This document shows, in pieces, positions 1 through 7,038 of a stretch of 38,783 nt of DNA. Positions within the stretch are counted from its first letter, which is position 1, and every line of letters begins with the position of its first letter. Source of the DNA: Candidatus Roizmanbacteria bacterium (lineage in GTDB: Bacteria; Patescibacteriota; Microgenomatia; UBA1406; GWC2-37-13); NCBI GenBank assembly GCA_016181725.1, contig JACOYT010000019.1, positions 1 through 38,783 of the forward strand. Reading direction: 5' to 3'. The position numbers and the translations under genes are program-made. Below the pieces are notes generated by a model. The model worked only from the letters and a program-made list of their open reading frames with translations, did not search any database and was not told the DNA's origin.

Positions 1-461
1 TCATCTATTACCCCTCGATTCCACTGTACTTGTCAGGTAACTTCCTTATCCTCTTGATTTTCTTAAGCGTCATGGTGAAGCTGGTTTCCGACTGGCACTA
101 CAACTTATATATCGTCACAACGCGAAAGATTTTGAAGGTGAGTTGTTCACCGCTTTTTTCACAGACCATAAGCGAGGTACTCTTGGATCAGGTGCGGGTA
201 ATTGAGGTAAACGTGAAGATTAAGAATTTTGTCCATGTTCTTTTAGATATGGGCGACGTTGTTATTGTCTTTGATCGGCCATCGCATGAGGAGATGTTTG
301 TCATCGCAAACATAGAAGATCCGGGAGCAACAGGAGACTTCTTGACCCATGCCTTTGAGCTTATCATGCATTCGTCTCCGGTTTGGTTCCACCCAAGAGA
401 CACAAAGCATCTCTATAAGTTGACAGAAGATGTCTATGAACGACCCCACACAGAGTCATAA
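1..461 (+). CDS. Bacterial PH-domain-like membrane protein, 5'-truncated by the window edge
   Basis: Frame stays open upstream of the TTG at 30 to the window edge (IYYPSIPLYLSGNF...). Hydrophobic segment followed by LYIVTTRKILKV...SQTISEVLLDQVRVIEV, a bPH2/YdbS-like pattern. Confidence 0.55.
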   Translation, partial: IYYPSIPLYLSGNFLILLIFLSVMVKLVSDWHYNLYIVTTRKILKVSCSPLFSQTISEVLLDQVRVIEVNVKIKNFVHVLLDMGDVVIVFDRPSHEEMFVIANIEDPGATGDFLTHAFELIMHSSPVWFHPRDTKHLYKLTEDVYERPHTES

Positions 462-475
462 GAAAGGAGGTGATC
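461..475 (+). promoter_or_regulatory. Extended Shine-Dalgarno AGAAAGGAGGTGATC
   Basis: 15 nt match the complement of the typical 16S rRNA 3' tail (GATCACCTCCTTTCT); GGAGG core is 8 nt before ATG at 479. Confidence 0.7.
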
Positions 476-478
476 GAT

Positions 479-691
479 ATGGACTTTGTGACGACAGTAT
501 TTCTTACAATCTTTTTGACGGCTGTTGCGGTTTTAGCCCTTTTCAACATCCTCTATGTTGGAGGAGTGGAGAGGACGAGAAAACAGACAGGGATGCATCC
601 CCCCACATATATTCACGGGATTTTAAGGGTGAATATTGTGGTTGCGCTCTTTGTCGTAGGACTCATCGCCGTTTTTATGGCAGTGCTATAA
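479..691 (+). CDS. Small two-TM membrane protein
   Basis: ORF 470..691; ATG at 479 preceded by a very strong SD; two hydrophobic segments. Confidence 0.6.
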   Translation: MDFVTTVFLTIFLTAVAVLALFNILYVGGVERTRKQTGMHPPTYIHGILRVNIVVALFVVGLIAVFMAVL

Positions 692-1198
692 GCCTGGAGA
701 TATGGGTTGAGATATTCCCCTTCGAGTTTTTCCTTTTCGTCTTTCAACTTGAATTCTGACCGCTCTATCCATCTGTTCTTTCGCAATCACAAGAGTTTTT
801 CTTATCGGGGCGCCGACCTCTCTTGCATACTCTTTTACTTTTGAAACAACATTTCTATCTTGTGCTTGGTCGAAAGGAGGAAGTCCGAGGGTTTCTTTGA
901 GGCCCGAAATCTTGTTTGAGACGAGTTCATCACGGGCAATGATAGTGGTTTCGAGATAGGTTTCTGCATCTTTAGAAAATTGTCCTGCAAGACGCGCTTC
1001 CTTAAAGTGAGAAGATTTTTGCCTATTTTTTTCTTTAAGGCGATTATAGAGTTCTTGAGCTTGTGGGGCTAACAGCCCCCAGATGAGTATCGATTTAAGC
1101 AGCTTCTCGCCCTCTTTCCTGTTTCGTGCAAGTTCCTGTTTAAGGCGAGATGGATCTTTGGGTGCTGAAATAACCGGTGCCATCTCTACTTGTGCCAT
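686..1198 (-). CDS. Conserved hypothetical, coiled/helical, charged
   Basis: 170 aa ORF; contains PPFDQAQDRN, which looks like a repeat insertion translated in frame. Confidence 0.55.
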   Translation of the reverse strand: MAQVEMAPVISAPKDPSRLKQELARNRKEGEKLLKSILIWGLLAPQAQELYNRLKEKNRQKSSHFKEARLAGQFSKDAETYLETTIIARDELVSNKISGLKETLGLPPFDQAQDRNVVSKVKEYAREVGAPIRKTLVIAKEQMDRAVRIQVERRKGKTRRGISQPISPGL

Positions 1199-1254
1199 GG
1201 CACATCACATTGTACCCATTTTGAAAAAGAAGTCAACCCCAAAAAAGAGAAGGT

Positions 1255-1551
1255 TCATTTTACGATCTCAAAACCGTCATGCATCTCTTGTTGTTCTTCC
1301 CAAAAGACCTCAACATCGTCTACCCGAGATACTGGAGACCCCTGTTTTACTGTTTCAATCATTTTTCGAAGTTTTTCCTCCGCTCCTTGAGCTAAAACCT
1401 CAACTCCTCCATAGGGACCAAAGATTTCGGGGCGGTCAAAAACATTCCGCACCCAGCCGGTAATTCCAATCATTTTTGCCTGGATTTTGGTCCAGGCGCG
1501 GAAACCAACACCGATGACATCGCCCTTGACATATAAGCGCACCTGCTTCAT
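1255..1551 (-). CDS. acyP: Acylphosphatase
   Basis: VKGDVIGVGFRAWTKIQAKMIGITGWVRN...GGVEVLAQG, the acylphosphatase signature. Confidence 0.9.
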   Translation of the reverse strand: MKQVRLYVKGDVIGVGFRAWTKIQAKMIGITGWVRNVFDRPEIFGPYGGVEVLAQGAEEKLRKMIETVKQGSPVSRVDDVEVFWEEQQEMHDGFEIVK

Positions 1552-1724
1552 AGGTTAAATCCGAAATCCGAATCTCGAAGCACTAGTTTAGGAAGGAAGA
1601 GGTATGATGTAGGAAGCTGGATTGATGAAGTAAGAAGTAAGAACAATATCCTACTTCCTACCTCCATATCTAGCTTCCTACGTCCTCCTTCCTACTTCTC
1701 CCATCGGGATTTGGTACCTCGGAT

Positions 1725-2132
1725 TTATTCTCTAATCTCCGGGTCTACCGCCTTTGCCCGCTCAAGATACATCTTCGCCTTTTCTCTCTCTCCTGCATCC
1801 CTGTGGAGCAAAAAAAGACTGTAGAGAACTTCCTTTGCTTTCGGGTTCTCTTTCAAGATTTGTTCAAGATTTTGTATCATTTTTTCCCGGCGTTCTTCTT
1901 TCTCAAAAACAGCGTCTTCAATACGCCGCCCGTAGAGATTTTTAAACAAGAGAAGTTTGCCTGGGAACTCTGGGAGGCTTTTTATTCGGGTGAGAAACTC
2001 AACGATGTTTTCTTTTTCATTGTCCACAAGCCTAAAATAGAGAGGCGAGATGAGTTGAGAAGAAGCAATATTTGCGAATAGAAGGATTCCTAAGAGAGTT
2101 ACGACAAAGAATTGTTGCGGTTTCATTATCAA
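1725..2132 (-). CDS. Hypothetical exported protein with a C-terminal TPR-like unit
   Basis: N-terminal hydrophobic signal (FFVVTLLGILLFANIASS); NPKAKEVLYSLFLLHRDAGEREKAKMYLERAKAVDP resembles a TPR. Confidence 0.6.
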   Translation of the reverse strand: MIMKPQQFFVVTLLGILLFANIASSQLISPLYFRLVDNEKENIVEFLTRIKSLPEFPGKLLLFKNLYGRRIEDAVFEKEERREKMIQNLEQILKENPKAKEVLYSLFLLHRDAGEREKAKMYLERAKAVDPEIRE

Positions 2133-2255
2133 GTTTCAAATGACAAAATCAAAATTTCAAATCAAGCTCAAAGCTCAAAATCCAAAAAGGTATTTAGTCA
2201 TTTTGATTTTGGATTTGATTTGACATTTGAGCTTTGAAATTTGGACTTCGAGATT
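2133..2255. repeat. AT-rich 'caaaatc/caaatttc' inverted-repeat tract
   Basis: aagctcaaagctcaaaatccaaaa ... ttttggatttgatttgacatttgagctttg form an imperfect inverted repeat. Confidence 0.6.
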
Positions 2256-2298
2256 AATTCGGTCAATTATTTCGCCCTGTCTATTATATAATTTTTCC

Positions 2299-4821
2299 AT
2301 GGACGTTTTGGCAAGTACAGAGATTTTAGAGCGGTTGATAACGTTTGTATTGGCGCTCTTTGCGGCCGCCGCAGCAGGCGCCCTCACCTTGGTTTTGATC
2401 TATCTTGTGGTTATTTACTTTCGATTAAAGAAGCGGGAAGAGCAGTCTTTGGAGATGGTAACGGTTGAGGTAAGACTTTCCAAAGACAACGAGATCAAGA
2501 TCGACGCTGCAGAGCAGATGATCGCATCGTTTGCCTCGCTCAAAAAGTCCGGGTGGACCTCGTTTTTAGATGTTGATGACACGATCGCCTTTGAAATTGT
2601 CGGAAAGAAAGCAGATATAAGATTCTATGTGTCTGCCCCTGCAAAAATCATCGATCTTGTTGAGAAAACGGTTTACGGATACTATCCCCAGGCAGAGATT
2701 CATCGAGCGGACGAACCAAATATTTTCTCTGAAGACGGGAAAGTTGCCTATGCCGCACTTGTCCAGAAAGACTATGCGTTTATGCCATTTAAGACATACA
2801 AGGATCTTCCGACCGACCCTCTTGCTGCAATCACCTCGGCACTTTCAAAGCTGGGCGAGGGCGAGGGGACAATCTTGCAGGTGTTGATTCGGCCTGCCGC
2901 CTCAAAATGGAAAAAGCGCGGTAAATCATATGTATCGCACACGAAAAAAAGTGAATCCGATCCGGAGAAAGCCACCTTTAAAACCGACCCAAAGACGCTG
3001 GAGAAGATTGAAGATAAAGCATCAAAAAGCAGTTTTGACACAGCAGTTCGAGTGGTTGTCTCATCAAAAAGCCCCCAGACGGCAAATGTCCACCTTCGAA
3101 ACATCATAACTTCGATGGCGCAGTTCAACGGCGACCTCAACAACTTGAAGAAATCGCGCATTGTCTTTAAGGGAGGATTTATGCTCAATTTCGTCTATAA
3201 ATTCTTCCCGGTTCTTGAGACTCCGTTTTTCAAGTCAACCTCAGTTTTTTCAGCAGACGAAGTTGCGTCAATCTTCCATTTCCCAAATAAAACCGTTGAG
3301 ACGCCCCACATCCAGTGGCTAAAATCAAAGACCGCCCCGGTCTCATCCGAGGTTCTTGCAGAGGGAGGAGTCTACATAGGAGACGGATTTTATCGAGGGG
3401 TCAGAAGACCCATCCATATCGGGCTTGAGGATCGGAGAAGACACATCTACATAATCGGGAAAACCGGGGTTGGGAAATCAATTCTTCTTTTAAATATGGC
3501 GATTCAAGATATAGAGGCAGGCCGCGGCGTCTGCGTCATTGACCCCCATGGCGATCTCATCGACGAGATTGTAAAGTACATCCCGCCACAGCGAGCAGAG
3601 GATGTCATCTACTTTGATCCTTCAGATACGGGCCGCCCGATGGGGCTCAATCTCCTTGAGGCATATACCGAAGAGCAGCAGCATTACATCACAACCGCCA
3701 TCATAAACCTTATGTACAAGCTGTATGATCCGCAGAGAACCGGTATCATCGGGCCGCGATTTGAACATGCAGTCCGAAATGCAATGCTTACCGCAATGTC
3801 GGAGCAAGGAACGACATTTGTTGAGGTGGTGCGGATCTTAACCGACTCAAAGTATGTACAGGAGATCCTTCCTCGGGTTCAAGACCCGATCGTAAGGCGC
3901 TACTGGACAGACCAGATTGCACAGACCGCAGACTTCCATAAGTCAGAAGTTTTAGACTACATTGTCTCAAAATTTGGGCGCTTCGTCACCAACAAAACCA
4001 TGCGAAACATCATCGGCCAGTCAGTATCGGCATTTGATTTCAGACGGGTAATGGATGAGGGAAAGGTGCTTTTAATAAATCTTTCAAAGGGGAAGCTTGG
4101 CGAGGAGAATTCGAGCTTCTTAGGATTGGTACTGGTTCCAAAGATCCTGATTGCCGCAATGAGCAGGCAGGAGGTACCGGAGGAGAAGCGCCCTGACTTT
4201 TTCCTCTATGTTGATGAGTTTCAGAATTTTGCAACGCCTGATTTTGCAACGATTCTATCTGAAGCAAGAAAATATCGGCTCAATCTGACGGTTGCAAATC
4301 AGTTCATCGGACAGGTGGAGGAGGAGGTAAAGAATGCGGTCTTTGGCAACATCGGAACCCTTGTCTCGTTTCGCGTGGGCGTAACTGACGCATCGTATCT
4401 GCAGCGCGAATTCCAGCCGGTTTTCACCGAGTCAGACCTCATAAACGTTGAGCGCTTCCATGTGTATATGAAAACAATCGTGCGCAATGAGCCGGTTCCT
4501 CCGTTTTCTGCGGACCTGACGATTGACATGAAGAAGCTTAAGGCAAGGGCAAACGAGAAGATTGCCCAGGCCGTGATCCAGCTCTCTCGGCTCAAATTCG
4601 GCAGGCCCAAAGAGCTCATCGAAGCAGAGAGCAAGGTTATAGGTGAAGGTTGGGGTGAGGAAGTTGGTGTTCCATATGTCATCCCCGCGAAAGCGGGGAT
4701 CCAGAACATCTGGATTCCCAATCACCCCGCACCAGAGCAAGTACGGTGCGGGGTAGTCCCGTACCGATCTTCGATCTGGTACTGGGACAAGTTGGGAATG
4801 ACACCTAACCCAACTTCCTAA
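2299..4821 (+). CDS. HerA/TraD/VirB4-like ATPase (type IV secretion coupling-type) with N-terminal TM
   Basis: Walker A IGKTGVGKS, Walker B FFLYVDEFQNF, VCVIDPHGDL; ATG at 2299. The C-terminal ~45 aa derive from a repeat (see 4677..4803). Confidence 0.85.
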   Translation: MDVLASTEILERLITFVLALFAAAAAGALTLVLIYLVVIYFRLKKREEQSLEMVTVEVRLSKDNEIKIDAAEQMIASFASLKKSGWTSFLDVDDTIAFEIVGKKADIRFYVSAPAKIIDLVEKTVYGYYPQAEIHRADEPNIFSEDGKVAYAALVQKDYAFMPFKTYKDLPTDPLAAITSALSKLGEGEGTILQVLIRPAASKWKKRGKSYVSHTKKSESDPEKATFKTDPKTLEKIEDKASKSSFDTAVRVVVSSKSPQTANVHLRNIITSMAQFNGDLNNLKKSRIVFKGGFMLNFVYKFFPVLETPFFKSTSVFSADEVASIFHFPNKTVETPHIQWLKSKTAPVSSEVLAEGGVYIGDGFYRGVRRPIHIGLEDRRRHIYIIGKTGVGKSILLLNMAIQDIEAGRGVCVIDPHGDLIDEIVKYIPPQRAEDVIYFDPSDTGRPMGLNLLEAYTEEQQHYITTAIINLMYKLYDPQRTGIIGPRFEHAVRNAMLTAMSEQGTTFVEVVRILTDSKYVQEILPRVQDPIVRRYWTDQIAQTADFHKSEVLDYIVSKFGRFVTNKTMRNIIGQSVSAFDFRRVMDEGKVLLINLSKGKLGEENSSFLGLVLVPKILIAAMSRQEVPEEKRPDFFLYVDEFQNFATPDFATILSEARKYRLNLTVANQFIGQVEEEVKNAVFGNIGTLVSFRVGVTDASYLQREFQPVFTESDLINVERFHVYMKTIVRNEPVPPFSADLTIDMKKLKARANEKIAQAVIQLSRLKFGRPKELIEAESKVIGEGWGEEVGVPYVIPAKAGIQNIWIPNHPAPEQVRCGVVPYRSSIWYWDKLGMTPNPTS
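4677..4803. repeat. MITE/REP-like element with TGTCATcCCC...GGGaATGACA ends, within the 3' end of the ATPase ORF
   Basis: Inverted ends TGTCATCCCC / GGGAATGACA, internal hairpin CCCCGCgaaaGCGGGG; translates as VIPAKAGIQ. Confidence 0.8.
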
Positions 4822-4873
4822 CCCAAACCGGCTTCCTAACCTTTTCCCTAACCCAATTTCCAACCAATAGTAT

Positions 4874-5650
4874 ATGTTTCAGCCCATAACCGCCCGTCTT
4901 ACCAAAAGAACAGACTTAACTTACGATGTCTCACAATTTCATTTCAAGTGCATAAATCCGCTTGAGCTTGATTTTTCCGCAGGGCAGTATATGCTGATCC
5001 ACGTACCGCTTACCCACGGCCATATCCGGCGGAAGCATTACTCAATCGTATCATCGGAAAAAGAGAAAGAGATCTTTGAACTTTTGGTACAACTTTTTAA
5101 AGGGGGAGTAGGGTCGGAGTATTTGAGAAAGCTTAAGATCGGTGACGAAGTATCCATGCAGGGCGCGGCAGGGGTTTTTACGTATAAAAACAGTCCTCGC
5201 GACAAAGTATTTATTGCAACCGGAACCGGGATTGCGCCGATTAAGAGCATTCTCACAACCGTTTTGAATCCCAAGAAACAAGATACAAGAAACATACAAA
5301 TTCAAAATTCACAGTTCAATGTTCAAAATTCCAAATTCTATCTCTTCTGGGGCTTAAAGACGGCAAAAGACGTCTACTTTCTTGATGACTTTAAGCGCCT
5401 TGCGAAAGAAAACCCAAACTTTACCTTTCAAATCTTTCTTTCCCGCCAACAAAGACTTAAAGAAGACGAAGTGTTTCGAAGCGGCCGCGTTGCAGCAGGC
5501 CTCAAAGAGCTAATTCAAAATTCAGAGTTCTCCGTTCAAAATTCCGATTTCTACATCGCCGGCTACCGTGATACCGTTGAGGCACTTCGTCAATGGGTGA
5601 TAGCCCACGGGGCAAAACCCGAGCGAATAACCTTTGAGAAGTTCGTATAA
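4874..5650 (+). CDS. Ferredoxin-NADP reductase-like FAD/NAD(P)-binding oxidoreductase
   Basis: RKHYSIVSS (FAD-binding RxYS-type), IATGTGIAPIKSIL (NAD-binding), C-terminal FYIAGYRDTVEALRQW. Carries two in-frame IQNSxFxVQNSxF repeats. Confidence 0.85.
   Translation: MFQPITARLTKRTDLTYDVSQFHFKCINPLELDFSAGQYMLIHVPLTHGHIRRKHYSIVSSEKEKEIFELLVQLFKGGVGSEYLRKLKIGDEVSMQGAAGVFTYKNSPRDKVFIATGTGIAPIKSILTTVLNPKKQDTRNIQIQNSQFNVQNSKFYLFWGLKTAKDVYFLDDFKRLAKENPNFTFQIFLSRQQRLKEDEVFRSGRVAAGLKELIQNSEFSVQNSDFYIAGYRDTVEALRQWVIAHGAKPERITFEKFV
5297..5340. repeat. Short repeat, copy 1, in coding sequence (IQNSQFNVQNSKF)
   Basis: attcaaaattcacagttcaatgttcaaaattccaaattcta. Confidence 0.8.
5512..5552. repeat. Short repeat, copy 2, in coding sequence (IQNSEFSVQNSDF)
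   Basis: attcaaaattcagagttctccgttcaaaattccgatttcta, near-identical to copy 1. Confidence 0.8.
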
Positions 5651-5694
5651 AAAGCCCTCACAAGCTGGTGGAGCCTCATTTTTAAGACTCAGGA

Positions 5695-5717
5695 AATCAC
5701 ACCGACGCGGTGTGATT
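5695..5717. repeat. Dispersed palindrome class A (AATCACACCG-ACG-CGGTGTGATT)
   Basis: Perfect 10-bp arms, 3-nt centre. Confidence 0.9.
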
Positions 5718-5743
5718 CTTGGCTTGACAAATGAGCGCACATA

Positions 5744-5762
5744 TTGCACCTCGGAGGTGTAA
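5744..5762. repeat. Dispersed palindrome class B (TTGCACCTC-G-GAGGTGTAA)
   Basis: 9-bp arms with one mismatch, 29 bp from the class A copy. Confidence 0.85.
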
Positions 5763-5767
5763 AACTT

Positions 5768-6010
5768 TCACAGTTTTTTGTATGTTTTCTCTGCTCTTCG
5801 CTCTATTTTTAAAATAAACACGTTATCTTCTTCTAGGCGATACATAACCCGTATTCTTCCTTTTTTCACCCGGAAAATGTCTCCTCTTCCCTTAAGTTTC
5901 TGGATATCGAGGCCGGTTGGGTCTTTTGCACGAAGCTTTAGGAGGATAGCTTTAATCTGCCGACGTTCTTTCGAAGAGAATTTTCGAAGCACTTTCTCAA
6001 TCCTGTCCAT
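5768..6010 (-). CDS. RelE/ParE-family toxin
   Basis: LRAKDPTGLDIQKLKGRGDIFRVKKGRIRVMYRLEEDNVFILKIERRAEKTYKKL; paired with an upstream Phd-like ORF. Confidence 0.85.
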   Translation of the reverse strand: MDRIEKVLRKFSSKERRQIKAILLKLRAKDPTGLDIQKLKGRGDIFRVKKGRIRVMYRLEEDNVFILKIERRAEKTYKKL

Positions 6011-6015
6011 AGAAG

Positions 6016-6234
6016 TTACAATCGAGAAAGTACTTCGCTCATCGGGACACCACCTTTTTTAATCTGGGTAAAGTCAATCACCGTTTCCCACAGCGATTCT
6101 TCTTGGGAAAGAGGAGTGATCTTAAACACCGGTTTTGAACGGCGCACAACAGTAAAAGACCCCCCTTTTTCTACTTGGGATATGTATTTCTCAAGATGGG
6201 TACGAAGCTCTTTGACTCCAATGATGTCTGCCAT
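6016..6234 (-). CDS. Phd/YefM-family antitoxin
   Basis: IGVKELRTHLEKYISQVEKGGSFTVVRRSKPVFKITPL; directly upstream of the RelE-like gene. Confidence 0.85.
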   Translation of the reverse strand: MADIIGVKELRTHLEKYISQVEKGGSFTVVRRSKPVFKITPLSQEESLWETVIDFTQIKKGGVPMSEVLSRL

Positions 6235-6241
6235 AGAACTT

Positions 6242-6263
6242 AAGTTTATCTTAAGATAAACTT
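6242..6263. promoter_or_regulatory. 22-bp perfect palindrome, candidate operator of the RelE/Phd pair
   Basis: AAGTTTATCTTAAGATAAACTT lies between -35 TTGACA (6271-6266) and -10 TAAACT (6248-6243) on the minus strand. Confidence 0.75.
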
Positions 6264-6350
6264 CTTGTCAAGGCTTGGTGTGTACACCGGAGCAAGGTGT
6301 GTACAAAGAGACGTTTCTAAAATCCCGTGACAAAGCGGAAACCACTTATC

Positions 6351-6365
6351 CAACCGCGGCGGTTG
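6351..6365. repeat. Dispersed palindrome (CAACCG-CGG-CGGTTG)
   Basis: 6-bp arms, 3-nt centre, 9 bp from a class A copy. Confidence 0.7.
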
Positions 6366-6374
6366 ACCATGGAT

Positions 6375-6395
6375 ATCACACCGCGTCGGTGTGAT
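6375..6395. repeat. Dispersed palindrome class A
   Basis: ATCACACCG-CGT-CGGTGTGAT followed by TTTTTTGGCTTG. Confidence 0.9.
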
Positions 6396-6411
6396 TTTTT
6401 GGCTTGTGGGG

Positions 6412-6905
6412 CTAGAAGCCTGTCACGAAAAAGTCAGAGGGGATCTGGGGGTAGGATTGGAAAAGCTCAACCTTCTTCGATACTCCGGTCTGTGAGGTTG
6501 CTTCGGAGTTTACGAACTTTGACTTTTGCATTTTGATAATTTGCCGCAGTAAGCGCTTGAGTTCGACAATTAAAACGGATTCCTTTTACCTCTTGGGGAG
6601 TAAAGCTTGAATCATACAGATCATTCGTATTTGTTCCGAAGGTATCGCCGGAATCAACAATAAATCGCTTGATTTGATAGCCTGAAACTCCTGGATCATC
6701 ATAGATTACCGAAAGCTCAAGGGCGATACTGTTGCAGGATGCTCCTCCTGTGCCGTAGTAGACTGCGACGTTTCCGGTATACGGGTTGCCAAGCGCAGGA
6801 TAGTCTGATAGGTAGAACGTGTATTGAGACGATTGTCATCGTCAAAGCAAGAAGCATGACCGCAATAAGCAGGATCTGGCCAGACTGGTTTGTTTTAGAT
6901 CTCAT
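6412..6905 (-). pseudogene. Decayed type IV pilin-like / PilX-like protein
   Basis: MRSKTNQSGQILLIAVMLLALTMTIV (N-terminal pilin-like), then a second frame QYTFYLSDYPALGNPYTGNVAVYYGTGGASCNSIALELSVIYDD...AKVKV, then a third frame NSEATSQTGVSKKVELFQSYPQIPSDFFVTGF*. Confidence 0.7.
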
Positions 6906-6923
6906 AGGGGACAGGTACCCAAA

Positions 6924-7031
6924 CGTCATTCTGGCTTGTCCCGAGCGCAGTCGAGGGACTTGTCCAGAATCAGCCATACGAGACCTGATTCTGGAGTTCT
7001 CCGATGTAACATCGGACTCCCCAGAATGACG
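6924..7031. repeat. Inverted-terminal repeat element (CGTCATTCTGG ... CCAGAATGACG)
   Basis: Perfect 11-bp terminal inverted repeats; internal GGCTTGTCCCGAGCGCAGTCGAGGGAC and TCCGATGTAACATCGGA hairpin. Confidence 0.8.
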
Positions 7032-7038
7032 GTGTAGC

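Noticed and set aside
1590-1700. Purine/pyrimidine 'ggaagta / tacttcc' tract
   Set aside because: Degenerate inverted low-complexity repeat between genes; no regular unit or function could be supported.
2299-4821. Complete conjugation/type IV secretion system
   Set aside because: Only the ATPase is present; no relaxase, VirB6/8/9/10 homologs or oriT-like structure identified in the window.
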